From IMG/VR virus record IMGVR_UViG_3300010885_047022, positions 62,001 to 126,000 of that record: DNA of 64,000 nucleotides. One strand, given 5' to 3'. The notes beneath the pieces are model-generated. The model worked only from the letters and a program-made list of their open reading frames with translations. It was not told the DNA's origin and made no database searches. Source of the DNA: a virus. Position 1 is the stretch's first letter. Each line of letters begins with the position of its first letter. This document shows positions 1 through 9,529 of this stretch, piece after piece. The translations under genes were made by a program, and so were the position numbers.

Positions 1-3000
1 CTAAAAGTTTCCAATGGGTGCATTAGGGGGTGGAGGAATCCTGTAAATCCAGAACCAACCATATTGTCAAAGTATATTCCAGTTTCAACAGTTTTTTCTA
101 CTTGTCTTTCAGCGGGAGCGCCCTTATCTAGGGCAACCGTTACTGGGTATTTTCCGTCGGAAACTGCAGTTATTACTGTAGCTACATTATTTATATTTTC
201 TTGAATTTGATTAGATAGAATATGTGAGAAAGAACTTATGTAATGCAATCTTTGGAATGGTTCACGCACTTCCATGACCGGTTCACCATATTCTCTAGTG
301 AAAGGATTGTCTACAGCCCTAAGAAGTGTTCCTGGTCTGCCTAGCGAATAGTAAATAGAATCATTAAGTGCCTTATTTAAAATGTTAGCTTGTTTTTTAA
401 AATTACCTGCTTCAGAAAGCGCATATCCCATTTGTTGCATGGACAATTTAAACATTGACAAAAGACCAGTAAGTCCGTCAGATATAGCAGTAAAGATGGG
501 TCCAATATTCGTATTCCAGAAATCATTGATTCCATCAACAACCTCACCAACAATATTAGTAGCACTATTGCCTTCACCTCTAGTTGAAACTAATAGTTGT
601 CTAAATTTATCTTGCTTACCTGGCTTAGCATAATCATTATATGGGTCGATAAATGCTCTAAATATTTTATCTACTGGTTTAAAACTCCATTGATCTTTTC
701 CAGTTTTCTTTCTATCTGGCTTTAGAACTAACCAAGCTCTGGCATATGGATCTTCCCACATTCTCTGACGGAAAATTCCAACCATTAAAAGGAATAATTG
801 TTTTGGTGTTTTAATTTTTTTAACTAGTTCAGCTGTAAGAGTTGGACTTTCTGAATCGGAAGATAGACTGAACATCAATGTATTGCTAAGTTTTGTGTTT
901 TTTTCACTTAGGAAATTGTCATGGATTGCCCCTAGAGATTTAACGACAACCGCATTAAAGTAATCTATTAATCCACCTTGATCAATACTTGCATCAATAT
1001 AATTCTGCCTGGCAAATTCAATCGCTGCCTTATAGCTTTCATCACTAAAGGTGTCGGCGCTTGATGAATTAGTTTCATCGTTTACTGTATTAAGATTGGA
1101 TGTAAAATCTGAACCTAAAAGTACTGCAAATTCATCTACTGCGCCTACTGTGCCACCTATAGAATTATTGAAGTGAGCTATGGGTGTATAGCCTGCATAA
1201 TTAGATCCAGTAAGTATATTCTTATAAAAATCTGGAAATTCATTTTCGTTATCTGGATCTAAACTAAATGTGTCAAAAAATATTTTTTTAACACTCTCAT
1301 ACGTATGATAACCAAACCTAAATTGATCCCAAATATCTTCTGCCATTCTTAATGTTCTTCCATCGCCAGCAATGACTGATACTGACGCATCAAAATTTTC
1401 GTCATAGTATGATCTAGCTTCAACACTAATTAAATCTAAAGGAGAATATACTTCAGCAAATGAAACTCTTCCAGAGCCTGTAGAGTTATCTGGCCCTGTT
1501 GTAGTTAATTCATCATCTAGTATTTGATAAAGATTATCTCTTCCCAGGGAACTGTAATCTGCATCTATTACAGCTTGAAAATATGTTTTTTGATCTCCCT
1601 CATTTATGACATTAAGCGGATTGCCGCCATATTGCAAGCCTTCAACGTTAGAAACTAATGAAGTGTCAATAGGACTAAACCGAGTTAGCGAATTATTAAA
1701 CGCATTAGAAATAGCACTTGTCCCAAAACCAAAATCTACGACAGGCGCGCTGGGGTCGATGAATGCTGACCCTGTTGCATAATTTGTAGAGCCTTCTTTT
1801 GGTTTGAACGATCCAAACCCAATGACTTGCCCCATTTCAGAGTCAATAATTTCACCAGTTTGATTTTTTAAGGAAAAGTTAACTGCTGGAGCAATAGATG
1901 AAGACACTACGCCAACTGGAGTTTCATCTGGCACAAAAGCCATATAGCATTCTTGCATAATTGGATAGGGTCTGAATCCAGAATTTCTCCAGTTATTCAT
2001 GTTTTTTATTCCATCATCTGTACCAGTAGCAGCAGAGACATCCATGTTTTCTTCATTAGAATTTCGTGTGATTATACTCAAGTAATAAGCTGCGTCCGGT
2101 GACACTACTGCGCTAGACAATTGGGACTGTTCATCATTGGTACTAATTGTTTTTTCATTACCCCATAAGAAATATGCTGGACGACAAACTACTGCCCTTT
2201 TATTGTTTGGATTATAAACTAAAACTTTTCTAGACTTATAGTCTTTTACTGTTCCGTATAAATCTTCAAAGCCATAATTAGATTTAAATTGACTAATAGT
2301 GTCTTCATCTGCTCCAATTTTACTTGTTTCACTTTGTGAGACTGGATGATATGGCCATTTCATAGCTATATAAAATTGTTCATCTTCAGCTGTTGCCGGG
2401 GAGCCCCATTCTTGGTAGGTTAATTCTCCGTAGTTACCCTTTTGATATTCAAAAGAAAAATTATCATCAACATTATTTGCAGCTATATTTCCTTCAGCGT
2501 TCCTTGACCCTAGCCCACTCATTCTAGGTAAGGGCATTTTAATTACTTTATAGTCTGGCATAAGGTTTAGCGCATCAAAATTAAGCTGTGCTAGATTTAA
2601 TGGACTATCAAGATTGATAGTATCGTCAGATGGAATAAGTGTTAATTTTGATTGTTCAAAGAAAATATACTCTAAACTTTGAAGTTTTAATAAATTATTA
2701 TAATAATCCTTATTACCTTCAGTGATGTGATCACCATCGCTATCATTCATAAACTGCTTAATATCTACAGCAATATCTATAAAAGATGAATTAATAAGTT
2801 GATCTGAAGGAAGATCTTCATTAGCGGTAAAATATGGAAAACTGAATCTTGGGGGTAAATTCCCCAGTTGTTGATGTTTACTCTCTTGATTAGGTCGACT
2901 GTCTTGCGTCCCACCGTTGGGGACTCCATATGGCAAGTGGAGGCCGACATTAACATAACCTTTAGAAACTGGTAATTTAGCTAATATTTTAGTAGGAGCC

Positions 3001-6000
3001 GCTGGATCATAATACGTTGAAGATGGTTGCGCATAAAAGTTAATTACTTTTCCTACTACACTGGATGTCGGTGCGTATATACCACTTGAGGTTAACATGG
3101 ATTGTGACATATCTTGAAATGTTTGACTTGGTTCAGAAGCTTGAAAGAATGCCGCGTAGTCAGCTAAAGGATTAGTATCTTTATTGATTTTATCTAAGAT
3201 AGAAATTAAATCTTGATCAGGATTTTTCATTTGTGGTGCAATAATACCTAATTCTTCTGCTTTTTCTTGCCCAGGAAAACCAGTAGTAATTGGCACTACG
3301 CCAGATGTATATAGCCAATGTGGCTTACCGTAAAAAACTGTTGATCTATCCTCAAATGGTCTAACTGCAACGATATAGTTTGGCAATAGTCTTGCGCACA
3401 TTTCAAATAAATCCCAAACAGTTCTCATATAAGTTTGAGCTCTAAATGAAACCTCATCAAAACCGGGTAGGTCATCATCTGAATTAGGCGATATAATTCC
3501 TAACGTTCTAAATAAATTTGTGCCACCTCTACCACGTATAACGCCAAGCAGTCCTGCACCTGCTACCGCCCCAACACCCATGCCGCCTAAAGCAGCGGCT
3601 CCAGCGGTTATTCCTCCGGCAAATAGGCCCTTAACTAATCCAGCTCTTCCATCTGAATTGACAAGTTGATTATCTTGCGTTAAGAAATCTAATGTATTAT
3701 TACCACCGGTGTCCGATAACCCATAGTTCTCCATTTGACTAGATTCAATTAATTTATTCCAACTACTATCAGTTAATCTACCCAGGTAACCATCCGTCCT
3801 GTCGTTATAGCTATCTTCTTTGACCAGAGAAGATGCTGTGGACCAACCGTCATCCAAGTCCCCCCCAAGGAATTGAGCTATACCTGTCCCGTTGCCTGGA
3901 TAAATATTTCTTTTGAATATTTCAAGATCAACTTGGGCACAGAAATTGGAGAATAATTGACCAACCGCAGAGAGAGAATTTCCTCTATAATTTAGACTGA
4001 AACCTTCAGTTATGCCAACTGCTTTATTCATGAAACTATTATTGCTACCCGCAATACTAAATGCTCCAGTAATACTATCTCTAATAGCATCATTCTTAGC
4101 TTGCTCACCAGTAGTTAATGGCTCATAAAGAATATTTCCAAAATGTCTAATACCAAATCTATTTTCTGAAAATACTGTACCCCTTGTTGCGTGTGCTAAA
4201 GCTTCTCGAGTTCTGGATGCACCCATAGATAGAAGTCTAACCATTAAGTCTCTGGGTTCAGACATGTACATTCCAGTATCTACGCCGCCATCAATTTTTC
4301 CACTATCGCCTTTTTTATTTGTTGAATTCATTACAGCACCTAATTCAATTGCATCAGATTGAGCTGTAATTGTAACTATTTCACCTTGTTCAATATTTGT
4401 AATAACTCCATTAAATATTGTTTGCAGTGAATTTGGATTAGAGCCATATCCTGATCTTAGGTGAACTCTTACTCCCGGCTTTAGTCTTATATTAGCAATG
4501 TCGACAATATATTCGTTCCTCATATGGCCAAGAATATTTCTTGACATATTTAATGTTCTATCAATAATAGAGCTTATTCCCTCAGTCAAGGATAATGAAT
4601 CATTGGAGTTATCGTCTAGATTAGGATTAAATATTTTACTTGATTCATTTTTTGTCAGCTTGCTATAAAGATTTGAAACTCTAAATATTAATGTATCGCC
4701 CAATAGATCTTCTGAGCTTACTACTGAAAAATCTATGATTGATTGTAATCCGTAAAAATTATCAAATAATTTAACACCGGCAAACATTCCACCTTCATCT
4801 ATTAACCATAACATATAGGTTGGGAATGCTCTAATCATTCTTCCTGATATATCTCTATATGATGAATCAACCATCATAGTTTCCCAATGTGACTGCATGT
4901 CTCCATTGTATGAATTCTGGTATTCAGAAATAGCTTTTGCACCTGGGACTCCAGTGTTAACTGTTGTATTTCCAGTTTCAGGAGTTTGAACATCTTTTAA
5001 GTAATTAGTCTGAAGTTTTATAACACCTGAATTTGTTCCATCATTTTCATTGTTAACTTTTTTGATATTATCTCCTCCAGCAGTGAGATAGAATCTTCCA
5101 TTGGATCTGACTTGGTATCCAAAATGCGTACCTGCTGCGGTTTGTAAAATAGATGGTATTTTACCTTCCATAACATCTTTTGGATCGGATGCGGGTATTG
5201 CAAAAATTTGTTTATGAAAATCAACTTCATCAGGATCAAAGCTAACGTATTCTTCATTTGGTAGACTGAAAGCTCCAGTTATAGCAGCTTCTATGGATGT
5301 TGCATTAGATGCACTATTGGGGGATAAATCACCTTGTTGAAAAGGAGCTGCAATAACATCTTCGAAATAGGGATTTATTTCACTAGTTTCTTCTGCAAAA
5401 GTGATAAAGTCTGTTAGTAATTGCACATTTGCAGAATTACTGAACTCGGTATCTCCAGTAACTACGTTTCTAAATATATGTATAAATCTAGATAATCCAA
5501 TTTGATTTGCAATTATATAATCTTTTATTTGATTAACAATTTCTTCAGTGGTTGTTTCATCTGCAGAATTATTATATAAAGTAATAAATTCTAAAATTTT
5601 TGCAGTGATACCAAGTACATCATAACCTTCTCCGCCAACTCCACCGGCTCCGTTTGAATGCGTATCAAAATTATAATCTTGAATCTTCTGATGCTGGGTA
5701 CTAAAACTATTAACAACGTCTTTATCAAACATTTCAAAACTTCTAAAATAAAAATCTGGATCTAGATGCCCTACAACATCGCCACCAGAATTTTTCACAC
5801 TCAAAGGAAAATCTGGATAAGAATTAAACGTTCCCCAGAATTGTTTAATTCTTAAAAATGGATTCTTTTTAGTACTAAATTGATCTATTAGTTCTTTCTG
5901 TTGCGTGCTGCTAAGTTCTTCACGTTTTTGCTGGAATATATCAAAGTCTATTAAACTTAATTGAACATCATACGCGTGCGGGTAATTGGGTATTGTGCTA

Positions 6001-9000
6001 ACACTGTAATTTAGTGGGAGGACATATTTAATACCGCACAAGGCAGTAATGATATTTTTAATACCCAAAAAACCAATGACTCCAGTGGCGTGTTCTAATC
6101 TAGCTAATCCAGAAATATGATCAAATACATTTTTTAGTTTGATTAATTCTTTTTCGCCAATAACAGTCATTGATATATTGATATTGCTATCTCTACCACC
6201 AATATGTTGATACGTTGGTTCATCTTGCATCTGAATTTGAAGTTTAGCAAGACTATTTCCCATGGAAACAGTTACTCCATTAACTATAACGGATTGTGGA
6301 TCTAAGTCGACTTGTATCATGGGCACTTCCCATTCTTTAAATTGGAACGCCCCAGCTCTTTCTCGGGCAGCCTCCATTAAAGATTGAATTGGTCCACTCT
6401 TAAAGAACCTTTCATACAAGGTTGCACTAAATGCTTGTGCTAACTCTTTTCGAACCTTTGCATCAACAGCTGCTCTTGTATCATCTGTTATTTCATCTGC
6501 GGGGATTCCAATTTTATCTAATTTCTCTTTAGTCATTCCTTCTCTTAAATAGTCTAAATAAGATGAAGGATTTTCTGAAATTCTTTCCAAAGAAGTTCTT
6601 ACAGCATTTAGTGATGTTTTTTCTAAGTATTTACCCTGAAAAATATAAGTAGCTTCTTCTGGATACAATAAAGAATATGAATTATAACCATTCTTCAACC
6701 ACTCTTGTTGTGCTGAAGTAACATTCTTGTTTTCTGCAATGAATGAGGCCACAAAATAGGCATAGGCTTGCTCTGCCATATTGTCAGAATTAATACCTGC
6801 CGTCAATATATTTACTGAGTCTTTGACAATATCTTTTGTTGCTTTGGAGAATGAACTTGAAAGTGATATGTCTTGGACTTCTTGTAGAGATACTCCATAT
6901 GAAGTGCTTTGATTGATATCTATGCCTATACTAGACAATAAAGATTCCCATGTACCTTGGCCTAAATCTGTGTACATCTTTTCTTGTTTAGTTCTAAATG
7001 AAGATGTATCTGGTAAAAATATTTTTGTTTGGGTTTCCGCTGGGGCAAATAGGGATATATTATTTCCATTACGCCATTCTGATATTACATTTATATTAAT
7101 TGCACTATCAAATGCTCCAGATTGAGGAATCGTAGGAGTAGGCTCTGGTTGGGCATTGGGGTCTACAATCCCTATTCCAAAACCAAAATCTATTCCTGTT
7201 TTTACAGTATTGTCTGCTTCTTTTACATCAGATTTTTTTAGTAAAAATTCTTCGTTGACATAATCATGCAGATGCCCTGCCGCTTTACCCATATATTGAC
7301 GATACTTACCCCAGTGTATTGCTTGATTAAAATCTTTAATCATTGGAAGAAATGGTTGATGATTAAAATTCAAAAGTTCAAGATCAACCGCTAGGGCGAA
7401 TGGATAATTAGGAATAGTGGAAACGGTCATGCTAGAAAGTGCTACTGCAGTTATTCCATGAACAACATTTAAGTAATGATTCTTAATAGGAAGAAACGGA
7501 GAATATTTAAATGCTGCGACTAGTCCTCTCAGTGAAGAAAGAAATTTATCTATTTTTATTTCTGAATCTCCACCATTTTTAAAGTCAATTTTAAATGTAT
7601 CATTTAAATCTATTTGAGAAGCATTGTCTATTGACAATCCCCAAATTTCTTCATAGTTTGGAAAGAATAATCTCATCCTAACACTAGTCTCTTTATAGCC
7701 AGAATTAAATTTTGGACTATTCTTTTGTCTAATTGCTGCTCCAGTAAGACTGCCAGTCTTGAAAGATGAATTAACATCTATTGATATAGGTGGAACATAA
7801 AAATTAGATGCACCTAATCTTAAGTGAAATATATCTGGAACGTTGGGAGCAATATTTGCTCTAAATGGAGAAGTCTCAAGAACATTTTTAATACGTTGTG
7901 ATGTATTTGTAAATTTGTAAGCCATTTCAAAAATGGCTTTACCTTCTCTAGTTATACCAAAAGCTTTTTCTAGTGACCTGGCAAAATCTTCAGGATTATT
8001 TAAAGTATCTTCTTCTCCGCCACCTTTGCCATTGTTAGAATAATCTCCAACTACTGCTAGTGCATCAACTAGGAACGTTGTTAAGCTTGGAAAATAATAG
8101 GCAATTGACGCAAAAGCTAAAGGATCTTTTTTTAATTGCTGTACAGCTTCAGTCAATGAGATTAACCATGGCAGATCTACTTCTGGGTTGATTACATTAT
8201 CCGCAGAAGCTTTTAGGGTATCTTTACTTCTTAACCTTTTCTTAGCAAATTCAGATATTTCGTAAGCGTATGACGCTAAATTTAAAAGTCCTATGTCTTC
8301 CATTTTGCTAAATAGCATTGAGGAATTCGTGTCACTTAAATCTTTTATTGATTCACTAATTTTAGAAAATACTCGAAAATAAGATGTAGATGTATTAGTA
8401 GAATCTCTATTTCCAAAACCCGCACTCAATAATGCATCCCTGGGGTCATCTATATTAGGGCGAGCTTTAGATACAAAATTAAGAAAATCTAAATAGACTT
8501 GATCTTCCGGATTACTATCTTCTAACTTTTTTTCATCTTCAGAAGATTTAATCTGTTCAATGTTAGCTATTTCAGCTAGAACTGTATCATCAATATTTCT
8601 TCCATTTGCAGTAGTATTCCATAGCTGTAATCTGGCTAGTACCTTGCCCGCTAAAAGCTTTGTAATATTAGGGTAATAACCTGTATAAGCGTACGTTGTA
8701 ATAAAGTGATAAATTACATCGCTTTCGCTCTGCAGATATGGGTTAGCAATGTTGGTCGCATTTTGAACATAAGTATTATACTCATCTATAATAATTGCTG
8801 TCTGTGAAGGAATTCCAACTATAAAAGTAGAAACAGCTATCCTATAGGCAACTAGCGCGTAGCTATCGCTTTCGCCATACTCAAGAAGATCTTTACCCTT
8901 ATATTCATATTGGGCCAAACCACCTGGTGAACCATCATTAAAAAATCGAAATAATTCATCAGGACTAGTGCTTGGGTTGGATAATAATTGCGTTACCTGT

Positions 9001-9065
9001 TCATATAGGGCGGGATGTTCAACAACGTACTTTAGTACATTTTTAGATATTGTATTAATAGCCAT
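1..9065 (-). CDS. Baseplate hub-like giant tail protein (partial, runs off the left edge)
   Basis: An uninterrupted frame of about 3,021 codons opens at ATG 9065, preceded by AGGA, and has no stop before the window edge, so the C-terminus is missing. Residues around 1,520-1,560 show the pattern of a phage tail-hub beta-barrel (KPGVRVHLRSGYG, then FNGVI and VTITAQSD). Two earlier modules each contain STIPNYP, near residues 545 and 1,022, within similar surroundings, which indicates a tandem duplication. A Gly/Ala-rich hydrophobic stretch lies near residues 1,810-1,845. It follows the tape-measure candidate region, where hub genes usually sit. No lysozyme or peptidase motif is visible in the part seen. 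Hub assignment is an inference from the barrel motif and gene order; exact family unknown. Confidence 0.75.
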   Translation of the reverse strand, partial: MAINTISKNVLKYVVEHPALYEQVTQLLSNPSTSPDELFRFFNDGSPGGLAQYEYKGKDLLEYGESDSYALVAYRIAVSTFIVGIPSQTAIIIDEYNTYVQNATNIANPYLQSESDVIYHFITTYAYTGYYPNITKLLAGKVLARLQLWNTTANGRNIDDTVLAEIANIEQIKSSEDEKKLEDSNPEDQVYLDFLNFVSKARPNIDDPRDALLSAGFGNRDSTNTSTSYFRVFSKISESIKDLSDTNSSMLFSKMEDIGLLNLASYAYEISEFAKKRLRSKDTLKASADNVINPEVDLPWLISLTEAVQQLKKDPLAFASIAYYFPSLTTFLVDALAVVGDYSNNGKGGGEEDTLNNPEDFARSLEKAFGITREGKAIFEMAYKFTNTSQRIKNVLETSPFRANIAPNVPDIFHLRLGASNFYVPPISIDVNSSFKTGSLTGAAIRQKNSPKFNSGYKETSVRMRLFFPNYEEIWGLSIDNASQIDLNDTFKIDFKNGGDSEIKIDKFLSSLRGLVAAFKYSPFLPIKNHYLNVVHGITAVALSSMTVSTIPNYPFALAVDLELLNFNHQPFLPMIKDFNQAIHWGKYRQYMGKAAGHLHDYVNEEFLLKKSDVKEADNTVKTGIDFGFGIGIVDPNAQPEPTPTIPQSGAFDSAININVISEWRNGNNISLFAPAETQTKIFLPDTSSFRTKQEKMYTDLGQGTWESLLSSIGIDINQSTSYGVSLQEVQDISLSSSFSKATKDIVKDSVNILTAGINSDNMAEQAYAYFVASFIAENKNVTSAQQEWLKNGYNSYSLLYPEEATYIFQGKYLEKTSLNAVRTSLERISENPSSYLDYLREGMTKEKLDKIGIPADEITDDTRAAVDAKVRKELAQAFSATLYERFFKSGPIQSLMEAARERAGAFQFKEWEVPMIQVDLDPQSVIVNGVTVSMGNSLAKLQIQMQDEPTYQHIGGRDSNINISMTVIGEKELIKLKNVFDHISGLARLEHATGVIGFLGIKNIITALCGIKYVLPLNYSVSTIPNYPHAYDVQLSLIDFDIFQQKREELSSTQQKELIDQFSTKKNPFLRIKQFWGTFNSYPDFPLSVKNSGGDVVGHLDPDFYFRSFEMFDKDVVNSFSTQHQKIQDYNFDTHSNGAGGVGGEGYDVLGITAKILEFITLYNNSADETTTEEIVNQIKDYIIANQIGLSRFIHIFRNVVTGDTEFSNSANVQLLTDFITFAEETSEINPYFEDVIAAPFQQGDLSPNSASNATSIEAAITGAFSLPNEEYVSFDPDEVDFHKQIFAIPASDPKDVMEGKIPSILQTAAGTHFGYQVRSNGRFYLTAGGDNIKKVNNENDGTNSGVIKLQTNYLKDVQTPETGNTTVNTGVPGAKAISEYQNSYNGDMQSHWETMMVDSSYRDISGRMIRAFPTYMLWLIDEGGMFAGVKLFDNFYGLQSIIDFSVVSSEDLLGDTLIFRVSNLYSKLTKNESSKIFNPNLDDNSNDSLSLTEGISSIIDRTLNMSRNILGHMRNEYIVDIANIRLKPGVRVHLRSGYGSNPNSLQTIFNGVITNIEQGEIVTITAQSDAIELGAVMNSTNKKGDSGKIDGGVDTGMYMSEPRDLMVRLLSMGASRTREALAHATRGTVFSENRFGIRHFGNILYEPLTTGEQAKNDAIRDSITGAFSIAGSNNSFMNKAVGITEGFSLNYRGNSLSAVGQLFSNFCAQVDLEIFKRNIYPGNGTGIAQFLGGDLDDGWSTASSLVKEDSYNDRTDGYLGRLTDSSWNKLIESSQMENYGLSDTGGNNTLDFLTQDNQLVNSDGRAGLVKGLFAGGITAGAAALGGMGVGAVAGAGLLGVIRGRGGTNLFRTLGIISPNSDDDLPGFDEVSFRAQTYMRTVWDLFEMCARLLPNYIVAVRPFEDRSTVFYGKPHWLYTSGVVPITTGFPGQEKAEELGIIAPQMKNPDQDLISILDKINKDTNPLADYAAFFQASEPSQTFQDMSQSMLTSSGIYAPTSSVVGKVINFYAQPSSTYYDPAAPTKILAKLPVSKGYVNVGLHLPYGVPNGGTQDSRPNQESKHQQLGNLPPRFSFPYFTANEDLPSDQLINSSFIDIAVDIKQFMNDSDGDHITEGNKDYYNNLLKLQSLEYIFFEQSKLTLIPSDDTINLDSPLNLAQLNFDALNLMPDYKVIKMPLPRMSGLGSRNAEGNIAANNVDDNFSFEYQKGNYGELTYQEWGSPATAEDEQFYIAMKWPYHPVSQSETSKIGADEDTISQFKSNYGFEDLYGTVKDYKSRKVLVYNPNNKRAVVCRPAYFLWGNEKTISTNDEQSQLSSAVVSPDAAYYLSIITRNSNEENMDVSAATGTDDGIKNMNNWRNSGFRPYPIMQECYMAFVPDETPVGVVSSSIAPAVNFSLKNQTGEIIDSEMGQVIGFGSFKPKEGSTNYATGSAFIDPSAPVVDFGFGTSAISNAFNNSLTRFSPIDTSLVSNVEGLQYGGNPLNVINEGDQKTYFQAVIDADYSSLGRDNLYQILDDELTTTGPDNSTGSGRVSFAEVYSPLDLISVEARSYYDENFDASVSVIAGDGRTLRMAEDIWDQFRFGYHTYESVKKIFFDTFSLDPDNENEFPDFYKNILTGSNYAGYTPIAHFNNSIGGTVGAVDEFAVLLGSDFTSNLNTVNDETNSSSADTFSDESYKAAIEFARQNYIDASIDQGGLIDYFNAVVVKSLGAIHDNFLSEKNTKLSNTLMFSLSSDSESPTLTAELVKKIKTPKQLFLLMVGIFRQRMWEDPYARAWLVLKPDRKKTGKDQWSFKPVDKIFRAFIDPYNDYAKPGKQDKFRQLLVSTRGEGNSATNIVGEVVDGINDFWNTNIGPIFTAISDGLTGLLSMFKLSMQQMGYALSEAGNFKKQANILNKALNDSIYYSLGRPGTLLRAVDNPFTREYGEPVMEVREPFQRLHYISSFSHILSNQIQENINNVATVITAVSDGKYPVTVALDKGAPAERQVEKTVETGIYFDNMVGSGFTGFLHPLMHPLETF

Positions 9066-9073
9066 ATATTATC

Positions 9074-9517
9074 CTATTTAAACATCATATTATTTTTAAC
9101 GATATTATTAATTTTATTGCTGGAAGATCCAGTTGCTGAACTAGAAGTGTAATTATCCATTATACTATATTTTTTATCAATGGGAGGCATATTAAAATTA
9201 AACCTATGATTATTATGAGATATTTGATTTTTATTATATCTGGCTTTTTGAAGTGACTTATTATCATATCCCCTGCCATTCATTTGTAGGACAGTTGAGG
9301 AACTATGCTGTAGTCCTTCGTAGGAACCTTTTAGTTTGTCTGAATTGGATTGTCTAATATTATTCTTAGACTCACCAACAGCTTTTGTCGGAGATGATTT
9401 ACTGGAGGAAATTTTAGCAGAGTAGTTATCCGCATTTTCTTTTCTGTGGGAAGTGTCCCTGGGGCGACTAGCTGCGTCACTGAGCCTTTTATTCTGATCG
9501 CCTGCACCAAAAATCAT
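9074..9517 (-). CDS. Low-complexity Ser/Asn/Lys-rich small virion-region protein
   Basis: A 147-residue protein made almost wholly of Ser, Asn, Lys, Arg and Gln, with no hydrophobic core or predicted domain that I can see, so it is probably disordered. It starts at ATG 9517 and lies between the 1,605-residue giant protein and the hub gene with only short spacers, so it belongs to the same transcript. The sequence matches no family I recognise. Disordered basic proteins in this position could be assembly factors or hub-bound peptides, but nothing in the sequence proves it. Confidence 0.6.
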   Translation of the reverse strand: MIFGAGDQNKRLSDAASRPRDTSHRKENADNYSAKISSSKSSPTKAVGESKNNIRQSNSDKLKGSYEGLQHSSSTVLQMNGRGYDNKSLQKARYNKNQISHNNHRFNFNMPPIDKKYSIMDNYTSSSATGSSSNKINNIVKNNMMFK

Positions 9518-9529
9518 AAATACCTAACC

